Position numbers and translations under genes: made by a program. Positions 14,689 to 23,727 of a stretch of DNA of 64,000 nucleotides are shown in pieces. The notes under the pieces were generated by a model. It did no database searches. It saw nothing but the letters and a program-made list of their open reading frames with translations, and had not been told where the DNA came from. The number at the start of each line of letters is the position of its first letter. Within the stretch, counting starts at the first letter, position 1. The stretch spans positions 1 to 64,000 of the forward strand of contig NZ_JAIHON010000018.1 of the NCBI RefSeq assembly GCF_021173675.1. Direction: 5' to 3'. Origin of the DNA: Streptomyces lincolnensis. Its GTDB lineage: Bacteria; Actinomycetota; Actinomycetes; Streptomycetales; Streptomycetaceae.

Positions 14689-16683
14689 TCACGCTCCCGT
14701 GGCGACGAGGACGGCGGCGACCACCAGGACGACGGTGCCGGCGAGCAGCGCGCTCACATAGGTCTGGAGATTGCCCGTCTGGGCACGTCGTACGGCGGTC
14801 CCCAGCAGGCCGGGCAGCGCGCCCGCACCGCGTACGTAGGTCTCGACGACCTCGCGGTCGAGGAACCGGACGAGGGTGGCTCCGGCCTGGACCGGGCGGA
14901 CGAACAGGGCCGCGTACAGGGCGTCGAGGTGGAAGCCGACGGCCGCGTGGCGGTGCAGCGGGCCCAGCAGCAGGCGGCCCGGGTCCGCGGGGTCGGGTGC
15001 CGAGGCCACGTTCCCGTACGCGGGCGCGTGGCTGGCGATGGCCTCGGCCTCGACGAGTGCCGCGTCGCCCTCGGGGTGGGCCGCGACCGCGCCGAGCGGA
15101 GTACGGGCCGCCGATGCCGTGGTGCGCCGCCAGGCCGCGTAGGTGACGAGGCCGCCGACCAGGGCCACTCCCGTGCCGAGGACGGAGGTGGTGAGGGTCG
15201 GGGTCAGGTCACGGCCGTCGAACCAGTCGGGCAGCACCCGGTAGGCGAGGCCGCCCACGGCGAGGGACGGGACGGCCAGGACCCACAGCACGAGGGTCAT
15301 GGTGCGGGGCTGCCTGCCGTGGTCGGGGGCCTCGGTGCCCCGGCCGCGGAATGCCAGCAGCCACAGGCGTGTCGCGTACGCGGCGGTGAGGAGGGCGGTG
15401 AGCAGGCCGGCCACGAGGACGGTCCAGCCGGCGGCGCCGGGGGCGTGCTCGGTGTGGCCGGTGGCGACGTGCTCGGCGGCGCCGAGGACGGACTCCTTGG
15501 AGAAGAACCCGCTGAAGGGCGGGATCGCGGCGAGCGCGAGGAGCGCCACGGTCATCGTCCAATAGGCGTCGGGCACGCGTCGGCGCAGGTCCTTCATGCG
15601 GGACATGGCGGCCAGTGAATTGGTGCCGGCGGCGTGGATGATCACGCCCGCCGCGAGGAACAGCAGCGCCTTGAAGGCGCCGTGCGACAGGAGGTGGAAG
15701 ACGGCGGCGCCGCGGTCGCCGACGGCGAGGGCGCCGGTCATGTAGCCGAGCTGGCCGATCGTCGAGTAGGCCAGGACGCGCTTGATGTCGTCCTGGGCGA
15801 GCGCGGTGAGCGCCGAGCCGGCCATCGTGACGGCGGCCATGACGGCCAGGGTGACCATCGCGGCTCGGGATGCCTCGAAGACGGGAAGGAGACGGGCGAC
15901 GAAGTAGACACCGGCGGCGACCATCGTCGCGGCGTGGATGAGCGCGGAGACGGGGGTGGGACCCGCCATCGCGTCGGGGAGCCACGTGTGCAGCGGGAAC
16001 TGTGCCGACTTGCCCGCCACTCCGGCCAGGAGCAGCAGGGCGATCAGGGTCGGGTGGTCGAGTCCACCGCTCGCGACGGCGCCCAGGACGCGGGTGATGC
16101 GGAAGGACCCGGCGTCGGTGGCCAGCGCGAACAGGCCGATCAGGAAGGGGACGTCACCGAGCTTGGTCACCAGGAAGGCCTTGAGGGAGGCGGCGCGGGC
16201 CTCCGGGGTCTCCCAGTAGTGGCCGACCAGGAAGTACGAGCAGATGCCCATGATCTCCCAGCCGACCAGCAGCACCATCAGGTCGCCGGAGTAGACGACG
16301 AGGAGCATCGCGGCGGTGAAGAGGGAGACGAGAGCGGCGTACGAGGGGTAGCGCGGGTCGTCGCGCAGGTAGCCGGTGGAGTAGATCTGCACACAGGTGG
16401 CGACTACGCCGACCAGGATGGCGACGAGGGCGGCGAAGCCGTCGATGTGCAGGGCCAGTTCGATCGGGACCGAGCCGGTGGGGGTGAGTTCGGTGGCGGC
16501 GTCCACGGCCTGGTCACCGCCCTGACGCACGGCGACCAGCACGGCGAGCACGAGGGAGGCGAGCGTCGGGAGGACGGCGAGCGGGCGGACGAAGCCGGGG
16601 GCCGTGCGTCCCAGGAGCAGGCCGGCCCCGGCGCCCAGGAAGGGAAGGAGGGGGACGAGGACGGCGAGGGTGGTCGTGGTCAC
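14689..16683 (-). CDS. nuoL: NADH-quinone oxidoreductase subunit L
   Basis: A 664-residue antiporter-like subunit with the C-terminal lateral-helix extension typical of NuoL. Landmarks: LLVGWEIMGICSYFLVGHYW, SAQFPLHTWLPDAMAGPTPVSALIHAATMVAAGVYFVARL and AYSTIGQLGYMTGALAVG. Residues about 490-600 hold a less conserved charged insertion before the final helix. It starts 4 bp inside the nuoK gene end (overlap 16680-16683) and ends 6 bp before nuoM. Confidence 0.96.
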   Translation of the reverse strand: MTTTTLAVLVPLLPFLGAGAGLLLGRTAPGFVRPLAVLPTLASLVLAVLVAVRQGGDQAVDAATELTPTGSVPIELALHIDGFAALVAILVGVVATCVQIYSTGYLRDDPRYPSYAALVSLFTAAMLLVVYSGDLMVLLVGWEIMGICSYFLVGHYWETPEARAASLKAFLVTKLGDVPFLIGLFALATDAGSFRITRVLGAVASGGLDHPTLIALLLLAGVAGKSAQFPLHTWLPDAMAGPTPVSALIHAATMVAAGVYFVARLLPVFEASRAAMVTLAVMAAVTMAGSALTALAQDDIKRVLAYSTIGQLGYMTGALAVGDRGAAVFHLLSHGAFKALLFLAAGVIIHAAGTNSLAAMSRMKDLRRRVPDAYWTMTVALLALAAIPPFSGFFSKESVLGAAEHVATGHTEHAPGAAGWTVLVAGLLTALLTAAYATRLWLLAFRGRGTEAPDHGRQPRTMTLVLWVLAVPSLAVGGLAYRVLPDWFDGRDLTPTLTTSVLGTGVALVGGLVTYAAWRRTTASAARTPLGAVAAHPEGDAALVEAEAIASHAPAYGNVASAPDPADPGRLLLGPLHRHAAVGFHLDALYAALFVRPVQAGATLVRFLDREVVETYVRGAGALPGLLGTAVRRAQTGNLQTYVSALLAGTVVLVVAAVLVATGA

Positions 16684-17087
16684 GCGGTGGCCTCAGCCTT
16701 CCCGGCCCGTACGGCCGGATCGGCCGTGGGGGCGTCGCTGTCGGAGCCGTCGTCCGGATGGTTCTCGGGGCCCTCGGCGGAGTCGCGGAGCCTGTCGATG
16801 TCCGAGGTGCCGCGGTTGCGGTACACGGCGAGGACGATCGCGAGACCGATGCCGATCTCGGCGGCGGCGATGGCGATGGTGAACAGGGTCAGGGCCTGGC
16901 CCGAGTGCAGGGTCTCCTCGGCGGTCCTGCTGAGCCACACGTCGAAGGCGACGAGGTTGAGGTTGACCGCGTTGAGCATCAACTCGACCGACATCAGAAC
17001 GAGGATCGCGTTGCGGCGGGCGAGCACGCCGTACAGACCGGTGCAGAAGAGGAGGGCGGAGAGTACGGCGGGGTAGGCGAGGTGCAT
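16680..17087 (-). CDS. nuoK: NADH-quinone oxidoreductase subunit K with acidic C-terminal extension
   Basis: A 135-residue subunit. The first 100 residues are a standard three-helix NuoK with the two conserved helix glutamates in MSVELMLNAVNLNL and IAAAEIGIGLAIVLAVYR. About 38 further residues, rich in Asp, Pro and Ala (ENHPDDGSDSDAPTADP), extend beyond the family's usual C-terminus. It shares one base with nuoJ and overlaps nuoL by 4 bp. Confidence 0.94.
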   Translation of the reverse strand: MHLAYPAVLSALLFCTGLYGVLARRNAILVLMSVELMLNAVNLNLVAFDVWLSRTAEETLHSGQALTLFTIAIAAAEIGIGLAIVLAVYRNRGTSDIDRLRDSAEGPENHPDDGSDSDAPTADPAVRAGKAEATA

Positions 17088-17887
17088 CAGCGGGCGCCTT
17101 CCTGCTCGGCCGACGTGGTTCCCTCTGCCGACGCGGTTCCCTGGACCGACGCGGTTCCCTCGGCCGATGCAGTTCCCTCGGTCGGCTCGTTTCGCCCTAT
17201 CGGGTGATTACGGGAATCCGGGACAGATGGGGAACCACCGGTCGCAGCCCGGGAGTTCACATGGGGAGAGCTTGTCTCCGCCTTCGTCTTGCGGGAGAGG
17301 ACGATCGCTCCCACCAGGGCGGCGAGGAGGAGGACGGAGAGGGCCTCGAAGGGCAGCACCCAGTTCTGGAACAGGCTGGCGCCAGTGGCCTCGGTGGAGC
17401 CTGCGGCCGGGCCGTCCAGGTCGATCCAGGTCGTCCGGAAGGCGTCCACGACGACCCAGACCAGGGCGCCGGCCGCGGCGACGGCCACGGTGAGGGCGGC
17501 CCAGCGGTTGCCGGAGTCGGCGTCCGGGGACCGGCCGATGGGTGCCTTGGTGAGCATCAGACCGAACAGAAGGAGGACGACGACGGAACCTACATAGATG
17601 AGGACCTGCACCCAGGCGATGAACTCGGCGGTGAGCAGGAGGTACTCGACGGCGAGGCCACCGAGGGTCACCACGAGCCACAGGGCGGCGTGCACCAGCT
17701 GCTTGGTGGTGACGGTAACGATCGCGGCGCCGAAGGTGACGAGGCCGACGAGGAGAAAGGCGATCTCGACACCGGTCGGCGAGAGAAAGCCGTGGGACTC
17801 GGCGGCCGTGGTGACCAGGAGTCCGTGGGATCCGGCGGCCGCGGTGGTGTCCGGGGCGAGGTGGGCGGCGGTCGCTGCGAGGGTCAT
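17087..17887 (-). CDS. nuoJ: NADH-quinone oxidoreductase subunit J with repeat tail
   Basis: A 266-residue subunit with five membrane helices in residues about 35-210, including LVTFGAAIVTVTTKQLVHAALWLVVTLGGLAVEYLLL and a conserved glycine-rich helix. The N-terminal 30 residues repeat an AESHG element. The C-terminal 60 residues are low complexity and end in a tandem EGTAS(A/V) repeat encoded by a 15-bp DNA unit (17105-17180). NuoJ is normally about 170-200 residues. Confidence 0.93.
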   Translation of the reverse strand: MTLAATAAHLAPDTTAAAGSHGLLVTTAAESHGFLSPTGVEIAFLLVGLVTFGAAIVTVTTKQLVHAALWLVVTLGGLAVEYLLLTAEFIAWVQVLIYVGSVVVLLLFGLMLTKAPIGRSPDADSGNRWAALTVAVAAAGALVWVVVDAFRTTWIDLDGPAAGSTEATGASLFQNWVLPFEALSVLLLAALVGAIVLSRKTKAETSSPHVNSRAATGGSPSVPDSRNHPIGRNEPTEGTASAEGTASVQGTASAEGTTSAEQEGAR

Positions 17888-18687
17888 CCCCGGCCCTCCT
17901 GATCCGGCCCTGGCTGGTCGGGCCTCGGGTGATCCGGCCTCGACTGATCGGGCCTCGACTGACCCGGCCCTGGCTGGTCCGACGTCGGCTGGTCGGTCTG
18001 CTGCTTGGAGTCGCCCTGGGGGCGGGTGGGTCGCTCGGCTGCTCGGGCCTGTTCGTCGGCGTGGGGCTCGCCGGCCGACGGGGCTTGCTGAGCCTGCGGG
18101 ACCTGTTGGACCTGCAGGGCTTGCTGGGCCTGCTGGGCCTGCTGGGCCGCCAACTTCTCAGCGGTCTTGCGGGCGGTCGCGATCTCCTTCGGTTCCTCCG
18201 CGCCGGGATCGAGGGCGGGCGGGGCCGGGACGGTCCACATCCACTCACGGAGCTTGTCGCGTTCGTGAGTGAGTTCGCGGATGTCGGTCTCGGCGTACTC
18301 GAACTCCGGAGACCAGAACAGGGCGTCGAAAGGACAGACCTCGATGCAGATACCGCAGTACATGCACAGGGAGAAGTCGATGGCGAAGCGGTCGAGGACG
18401 TTACGGCTGCGTTCGCGGCCGCCGGGGGTCGCCGCCGGGATCGTCTCCTTGTGGGAGTCGATGTAGATGCACCAGTCCGGGCACTCCCGGGCGCACAGCA
18501 TGCAGACCGTGCAGTTCTCCTCGAACAGGCCGATGACACCGCGGGTACGGGGCGGGAGGTCGGGCTGGACGTCCGGGTACTGCTCGGTGACGGTCTTCCG
18601 CGTCATCGTGCGGAGGGTGACGGCCAGGCCCTTGGCGAGGCCCGAGCCGGGAATGCGGGGCCGGGAGGGCGGGAGAGGCGCGGCCAT
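17884..18687 (-). CDS. nuoI: NADH-quinone oxidoreductase subunit I with Gln/Pro-rich tail
   Basis: A 267-residue ferredoxin-like subunit with two complete 4Fe-4S motifs: C59, C62, C65, C69 and C108, C111, C114, C118, expected to hold clusters N6a and N6b. The domain ends near residue 150. The rest is an extension of EKLAAQQAQQAQQ-type glutamine repeats and then DQPGPGQSRPDQSRPD-type repeats, built from tandem DNA units. The start ATG 18687 follows nuoH by 2 bp. With NuoE, F and G absent, this subunit is the most likely electron entry point. Confidence 0.95.
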   Translation of the reverse strand: MAAPLPPSRPRIPGSGLAKGLAVTLRTMTRKTVTEQYPDVQPDLPPRTRGVIGLFEENCTVCMLCARECPDWCIYIDSHKETIPAATPGGRERSRNVLDRFAIDFSLCMYCGICIEVCPFDALFWSPEFEYAETDIRELTHERDKLREWMWTVPAPPALDPGAEEPKEIATARKTAEKLAAQQAQQAQQALQVQQVPQAQQAPSAGEPHADEQARAAERPTRPQGDSKQQTDQPTSDQPGPGQSRPDQSRPDHPRPDQPGPDQEGRG

Positions 18688-18689
18688 GG

Positions 18690-19658
18690 TTACTGGATCA
18701 CCACCTTGACGATGCCGGTGAGGGCGATCTGGGCGAGAGAGAGGGGGACGAGGAGGGTCCAGGAGAGCTTCTGAAGCTGGTCCTCGCGCAGGCGGGGGTA
18801 GGTGACGCGGAGCCAGATCACGAGGAAGGCGAGGATCGCGGCCTTCAGGAGGGTCCAGACCCAGCCCAGACCGTCGGCACCCCAGGGGCCGTGCCAGCCG
18901 CCCAGGAAGAGGACGGTGGTCAGGCCGCACAGGACGACGATCCCGGCGTACTCGGCGAGGAGGAAGAGGGCGAAGCGGAGGCCGGTGTACTCGGTGTAGG
19001 CGCCGAAGATGATCTCCGAGTCGGCGACCGGCATGTCGAAGGGGGGCCGCTGGAGTTCGGCGAGGCCCGCCACGAAGAAGACGATCGCGCCGACGATCTG
19101 CCAGGGCAGCCACCACCACTCGAAGGCGTCGAGGATGCCGGGGATCGACACCGTCCCGGCCGCCATCGCCACCGAGGCGGCGGTGAGCAGCATCGGGAGT
19201 TCGTAGGCGAGCAGTTGGGCGGCGGTGCGGAGGCCGCCGAGGAGGGAGAACTTGTTGGCGGAGGCCCAGCCGGCCATGAGCGAGCCGAGGACGCCCACGC
19301 CCATCACGGCCAGGACGAAGAAGACCCCCGCGTCGACGACCTCGCCGACGGCGCCCTCACCGGGGCCGATGGGGATCGCAAGGAGGACCAGGAGGTAGGG
19401 CAGGAGGGCCACGGCGGGGGCGAGTTGGAAGATGCGGCGGTCCGCGCCCGCGGGGACGATGTCTTCCTTCTGCGCGAACTTCACTCCGTCAGCGACCAGT
19501 TGGGCCCAGCCGTGGAAGCCGCCGGCGTACATCGGGCCGAGGCGGCCCTGCATGTGGGCCATGACCTTGTGTTCGGTCTGACCGATGATCAGAGGGAAGG
19601 TGAGGAAGACGACGAAGACGATCAGGAGTCGCAGGGCGACGTCGAGAGCGTCGTTCAC
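18690..19658 (-). CDS. nuoH: NADH-quinone oxidoreductase subunit H
   Basis: A 322-residue membrane subunit with eight helices. Conserved loops are GRLGPMYAGGFHGWAQLVADGVKFAQKEDI, the charged loop ELQRPPFDMPVADSEIIFGAYTEYTG lining the quinone channel and IWLRVTYPRLREDQL near the end. The start is GTG 19658 with AGGAGG 7 bp upstream. It overlaps the nuoC stop by 4 bp. Without NuoD in the operon, the usual quinone pocket partner must come from elsewhere. Confidence 0.95.
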   Translation of the reverse strand: MNDALDVALRLLIVFVVFLTFPLIIGQTEHKVMAHMQGRLGPMYAGGFHGWAQLVADGVKFAQKEDIVPAGADRRIFQLAPAVALLPYLLVLLAIPIGPGEGAVGEVVDAGVFFVLAVMGVGVLGSLMAGWASANKFSLLGGLRTAAQLLAYELPMLLTAASVAMAAGTVSIPGILDAFEWWWLPWQIVGAIVFFVAGLAELQRPPFDMPVADSEIIFGAYTEYTGLRFALFLLAEYAGIVVLCGLTTVLFLGGWHGPWGADGLGWVWTLLKAAILAFLVIWLRVTYPRLREDQLQKLSWTLLVPLSLAQIALTGIVKVVIQ

Positions 19659-21067
19659 TGCGGGCCTCCTGCGGGGGTGTCGGGGTAGTCAGGGCTGTCA
19701 GGGCTGTCAGGGTTCGCGGGATTCTCGGAGTTCTCGGGCTTCTCGGAGTTCTTGGGCTCCTGGGAGCGCTCGGGATTCTCCGGGTTGTCCAGGTTCTCCG
19801 GGTTCCTAGGGTTCGGGTCCGGTGGGGTGACAGCCGGGGCCTCGGGGGCGGAGGAATCAGCGGGGGCCTCGGGGGCGGCGGAATCAGCGGGGGCGCTTGT
19901 ACGGGTTTCCGTACCGGAGCCCGAGCCGGACCCTGAGTCGGCATCGGCATCGGCATCGGCATCGGCATCGGCCGACCGTTTCGGGGTTGGCTCGGCAGCG
20001 CCCGCTGGTTCGGAGGTGGGCTCTGGGCCGGGCTCGTCGAAAGCAGGGCGGGCGTGGTGCCAGGGGGCGTCCGTGCTGCGCGGGGGGGCGGAGGGGCGGG
20101 CGGGGGTGTCCTTGGGCGACGGTGTCTGGGCGCGCTGCGAGGCGGAACCCGCCGACGCGCTGCGCGCACGACGCGGGCCGGTCGGGGCGGCCGGAGCATC
20201 AGCCCCGGCTGACCCCTCCGCCTGACTCGCCGAACCCTCCGACGCCGAACGCGCACGCCGCGGACCCGTCGGAGAAACCGGAGCACCAACCCCCGAAGCA
20301 CCCGCCCCCGCAGACGCCCCCGCCTGGCTCGCCGAACCCTCCGACGCCGAGCGGGTGCGGCGTGGGGTGGTTGGGGTGGGTGTGTCGGGTTGGGTGGGGG
20401 GTGCCGGTTGGGTTGCGGAGCCCTCGGAGGTGGTGCGGGCTCGGCGGGGCGGGCGGTCTCCTGCCGGGCGGGCGGGGCCGCGGGTCGGGGCCGGGGGGAG
20501 TTGGCCTTTCTGGGGGCCCCATTCGTTGGGGTCGGGGACGCCAGGGGGGAGCATTTGGCGGCGTTTGGGGCCGCCGTGTTCCGACTCGCCGGGTTCCTTG
20601 GCGCCCGGCCAGGCCTTGGCGACGCGGGCGGCGAGGACGAAGTCCTTGCGGAGGGGGTGGCCCTCGAAGCCCTCGGGGAGGAGGAGGTGATCCAGGGCCG
20701 GGTGGTCCTCGAAGAGGACGCCGAACATTTCGTGGGTCTCGCGTTCGTGCCAGGCGGCGCCCGCGAAGACGCCGACCGCGCTCGGCAGGGAGGGGGCTTC
20801 GTGGGAGACCGTCGTACGCAGGAGGAGGCGCCGTACCGGGGAGAGGGCGACCAGGTGTGCGGCGACGCGGAAACCCGTGCCCGGTTCGTCGACCGCGCTC
20901 AGCCAGTCGAAGTAGGTGCAGCCGAGGCGGTCGCGGGCCGTCTCCAGTGCCGTGAGCCAGGAGGTGGGCGGGACGTCGACGGTGAGGACGGCGTAGGACT
21001 CCTCGGCCGTGGCATCGGTGCCGAAGAGTTCCTCGACGGGGGTGGGCAGCCAGCCGACCTCGGTCAT
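19655..21067 (-). CDS. nuoC: NADH-quinone oxidoreductase subunit C with 290-residue repeat tail
   Basis: A 470-residue protein. Residues 1-180 are a normal NuoC (30-kDa) domain with HERETHEMFGVLFEDHPALD (107-126) and EGHPLRKDF. From about 185 the protein becomes low complexity: four copies of a 13-residue motif RRxRSxSEGSxSQ at 208-220, 236-248, 270-282 and 299-311, then an (AD)6 run near 367, (SG)4, APE/ADS repeats and a final NPEN/SDSP stretch. The tail is not a NuoD domain, so this is not the NuoCD fusion. Codon use keeps the strong third-position GC, so the tail appears to be coding. Confidence 0.93.
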   Translation of the reverse strand: MTEVGWLPTPVEELFGTDATAEESYAVLTVDVPPTSWLTALETARDRLGCTYFDWLSAVDEPGTGFRVAAHLVALSPVRRLLLRTTVSHEAPSLPSAVGVFAGAAWHERETHEMFGVLFEDHPALDHLLLPEGFEGHPLRKDFVLAARVAKAWPGAKEPGESEHGGPKRRQMLPPGVPDPNEWGPQKGQLPPAPTRGPARPAGDRPPRRARTTSEGSATQPAPPTQPDTPTPTTPRRTRSASEGSASQAGASAGAGASGVGAPVSPTGPRRARSASEGSASQAEGSAGADAPAAPTGPRRARSASAGSASQRAQTPSPKDTPARPSAPPRSTDAPWHHARPAFDEPGPEPTSEPAGAAEPTPKRSADADADADADADSGSGSGSGTETRTSAPADSAAPEAPADSSAPEAPAVTPPDPNPRNPENLDNPENPERSQEPKNSEKPENSENPANPDSPDSPDYPDTPAGGPQ

Positions 21068-21891
21068 CGCTCGGCCCCCTCGGCGCCGGCGGAGCCATGG
21101 GCGCCGTCGGCGGTCGTGCCGTCGGCGGTCGTGCCGTCGGCGGTCGTGCCGTCGGCCGTCGGGCCCTTCACCAAGCCGCTCTGGAGCGCGGCCGGGGAGG
21201 GGCGTGTCACGCCGTACCGCTCCCCCAGCGACTCCCGGGCGATCTTCTCCTGGAGTTTGAGGATGCCCTGGAGCAGGGCCTCCGGGCGGGGCGGGCAGCC
21301 GGGGACGTACACGTCGACGGGGATGATCTGGTCGACGCCCTTGGTGACCGAGTAGGAGTCCCAGTACGGGCCGCCGCAGTTGGAGCAGGCGCCGAAGGAG
21401 ATGACGTACTTCGGCTCGGGCATCTGCTCGTACAGGCGTTTCACGGCGGGCGCCATCTTGTCGGTGACCGTGCCGGAGACGACCATCAGGTCGGCCTGGC
21501 GGGGGCCGGGCGCGAAGGGGATGACGCCGAGGCGGATGAAGTCGTGGCGGGCCATCGACGCGGCGATGAACTCGATGGCGCAGCAGGCCAGACCGAAGTT
21601 GAAGACCCAGAGGGAGTAGCGGCGGCCCCAGTTCAGGACCACCTTCATCGGCTCGGGGGCGAGGCGGGCGAGGGCGCCCAGGCGCTTCGGCTCCGGCAGC
21701 AGCGCGGGCTGCGCGGCAACACGCCCCGACTCATTCCCTACGGACGCATTCCCCACCGACGCATTCCCCACCGACGCATTCCCTACCGACGCGTCCCTCT
21801 CCGACACAGCTCCGTCCGACACAGCCCCCTCCGACACAGCCCTCTCCGACGCGTTCCGGTCCGGCGAGTTCACTTCTGGCGTCACGTCCAT
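21064..21891 (-). CDS. nuoB: NADH-quinone oxidoreductase subunit B with repeated ends
   Basis: A 275-residue subunit. C103, C104, C169 and C199 are the ligands of cluster N2 (ACCAIEF, GACSNCGG, PGCPPRPE). The N-terminal 55 residues include four tandem SVGNA repeats and the C-terminus has four tandem TADGT repeats, both from 15-bp DNA units. The start is ATG 21891 (MDVTPEV), overlapping the nuoA end by 10 bp. N2 normally hands electrons to quinone at the NuoB-NuoD interface; NuoD is missing here. Confidence 0.95.
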   Translation of the reverse strand: MDVTPEVNSPDRNASERAVSEGAVSDGAVSERDASVGNASVGNASVGNASVGNESGRVAAQPALLPEPKRLGALARLAPEPMKVVLNWGRRYSLWVFNFGLACCAIEFIAASMARHDFIRLGVIPFAPGPRQADLMVVSGTVTDKMAPAVKRLYEQMPEPKYVISFGACSNCGGPYWDSYSVTKGVDQIIPVDVYVPGCPPRPEALLQGILKLQEKIARESLGERYGVTRPSPAALQSGLVKGPTADGTTADGTTADGTTADGAHGSAGAEGAER

Positions 21892-22334
21892 GCCAGGACG
21901 CCCTTCTTGTATGCGTACAGCAGGCCCACGGCCAGGAAGCCGAGGAAGATGAACATCTCGACGAGGGTGGTCGCGCCGTAGCCGGGGGCGGCGAAGACCG
22001 TGGCCCAGGGGAACAGGAAGATCGAGTCGACGGCGAAGATGACGTAGAGGAAGGCGTAGACGTAGTAGCGGACCTGGGTGTGAGCCCAGCCCTCGCCGAC
22101 GGGGTCGACGCCGCATTCGTACGTCAGGAGCTTCTCGGGGGTGGGGACCACGGGTCGCAGCAGGCGTGCGGCGCCGAAGGCCACGGCCACGAACAGCACG
22201 CCGACGACGGCGAGCAGCCCGACGACCGAGTACGACTGGAAGTAGTCCGCCGCCACGACGGTCGCATGGGCGGCGGTCGAATCGGAGACGGTCGGATGGA
22301 CGACGGTCGATTCGACGAAGGTCGGTTCCGGCAC
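21882..22334 (-). CDS. nuoA: NADH-quinone oxidoreductase subunit A
   Basis: A 150-residue three-helix subunit. It has the conserved KLLTYECGVDPVGEG loop and VRYYVYAFLYVIFAVDSIFLFPWA. An extra N-terminal segment of about 30 residues, rich in Thr, Val and Ser (TVVHPTVSDSTAAHATVVA), precedes the first helix. The start is taken as GTG 22334, with GAGGGGG 5-6 bp upstream; an in-frame ATG at 22385 would add 17 residues. It is the first gene of the ten-gene reverse-strand operon and is divergent from the first sensor kinase across a 196-bp gap. Confidence 0.92.
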   Translation of the reverse strand: MPEPTFVESTVVHPTVSDSTAAHATVVAADYFQSYSVVGLLAVVGVLFVAVAFGAARLLRPVVPTPEKLLTYECGVDPVGEGWAHTQVRYYVYAFLYVIFAVDSIFLFPWATVFAAPGYGATTLVEMFIFLGFLAVGLLYAYKKGVLAWT

Positions 22335-22530
22335 GTCCGCCCCCTCGCTCCCTGGCCTGGACTGTGTTCGACGATCTGTACGCACGGGAGTCTAGGCCCT
22401 GCTAAAGAGACCGTAAGCAGCCCGTCACGCATCGGCAGAAGGCACAGGTCGCGATGGTGGGGTTTTCCCCAGTGGAGCGCGGCGGCCCGCCTCATGGCGC
22501 GACGGGGCCGGGCGCGGCACGCTAACCCAT

Positions 22531-23727
22531 ATGACTGAGCGCCTTCCGTCCTCGAGCCCCTCCGGGGAGGCGGCCGGCGACCGCCTGCCGCCCGTCCGGT
22601 TCGCCTTCGACCGGCACACCTGGAAGGAGATCGCCCACCTCCTGGCGAATTTCCCGACGGCCCTGCTCGGATTCGTCTACGTCGTGACGACGCTGTTCCT
22701 CGGCCTGGGGCTGACCGTCACGGTGATCGGCTTCCCGGTGCTCGCGGCGGGGCTGCTGGGCGCCCGGCAGCTGGGCAAGCTGGAGCGGGCGCGGGCCCGG
22801 GCGCTGCTCGGGATGCGGATCGACGAGCCGAGCCCGTTGCCGTTGCTGGGCGGCAGGAACGGTTTCTTCGCGCAGCTGTGGTCGGGGATCAAGGACCCGG
22901 TGGGCTGGCGGACGGTGTTGTACAACTTCATCCGTCTGCCCTGGGGCGTCCTCACCTTCGCCATCACGCTGGTCTCGCTGTTCGTGCTGTGGCCGGTGCT
23001 GCCGTTCCTCGCGCGGGGGCTGACCAACGTCGACCGGGCGATGGTGCGCGGGCTGCTGTCGCCCTCCGACGAGCTGGAGCGGCGTATCGCGGAGCTGGAG
23101 TCGGACCGGGGGGTCGTGGTGGACACCGCCGCGGCCGACATGCGGCGCATCGAGCGCGATCTGCACGACGGCGCGCAGGCCCGGCTGGTGAACCTGGCCA
23201 TGGGGCTGGGTCTGGCCAAGGAGAAGCTGCTGGAGGACCCGGAGTACGCGGCGGCGATGGTCGACGAGGCGCACGGCGAGGTCAAACTCGCGCTCCAGGA
23301 GCTGCGGGATCTGGCCCGGGGCATCCATCCGGCCGTGCTGACGGACCGCGGCTTGGACGCCGCCCTGTCCTCGGTCGCCTCGCGCTGCACGGTGCCGGTG
23401 AAGGTGACGGCCGATCTGGACGCCCGGCCGGTCGCGGCGATCGAGGGAATCGCCTACTTCACCGTCTCGGAGCTGCTGCAGAACGTCAGCAAGCACAGCG
23501 GGGCGCGGTCCGCGGCGGTGGACGTCTGGCGGGCGGACGACCGGCTGCTGATCCAGGTGTGGGACGACGGGCGCGGTGGCGCGAGTCTGGACGGCGGTAC
23601 GGGGATGCGGGGGCTGGCCGAGCGGCTGGACGCCGTGGACGGGCTGTTCGTCATCGACTCCCCGCCGGGCGGCCCGACGGTCGTCACGGCGGAGCTGCCC
23701 TGGCGGGACCGGGAGGGCACGCCGTGA
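22531..23727 (+). CDS. DesK/NarL-type sensor histidine kinase 1
   Basis: A 398-residue kinase. Residues 1-170 form a putative sensor domain with paired membrane segments at about 42-76 and 127-160. The HisKA_3 dimerisation box RRIERDLHDGAQARLV (205-220) carries the phosphoacceptor H212. The ATP-binding domain has the N box (SELLQNVSKH) and G boxes (DDGRGG, GMRGLAERLDAVDG). No clear ribosome site precedes the ATG, so the message may be leaderless. It is divergent from nuoA and followed by a closely related kinase, suggesting duplication; the response regulator 2 kb downstream is the probable partner. Confidence 0.93.
   Translation: MTERLPSSSPSGEAAGDRLPPVRFAFDRHTWKEIAHLLANFPTALLGFVYVVTTLFLGLGLTVTVIGFPVLAAGLLGARQLGKLERARARALLGMRIDEPSPLPLLGGRNGFFAQLWSGIKDPVGWRTVLYNFIRLPWGVLTFAITLVSLFVLWPVLPFLARGLTNVDRAMVRGLLSPSDELERRIAELESDRGVVVDTAAADMRRIERDLHDGAQARLVNLAMGLGLAKEKLLEDPEYAAAMVDEAHGEVKLALQELRDLARGIHPAVLTDRGLDAALSSVASRCTVPVKVTADLDARPVAAIEGIAYFTVSELLQNVSKHSGARSAAVDVWRADDRLLIQVWDDGRGGASLDGGTGMRGLAERLDAVDGLFVIDSPPGGPTVVTAELPWRDREGTP

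Noticed and set aside
11369..15618. Long forward-strand frames (646 and 794 residues) opposite nuoN, nuoM and nuoL
   Set aside because: Composition is Gly/Glu/Arg/Asp repeats without hydrophobic core; the reverse-strand nuo genes account for the DNA.
19655..21067. NuoC tail considered as a fused NuoD domain
   Set aside because: No NuoD motif is present; the tail is low-complexity repeats only.
22335..22530. Possible small gene between nuoA and the first kinase
   Set aside because: Short frames here lack a ribosome site and protein-like composition; the gap is best read as a divergent promoter region.
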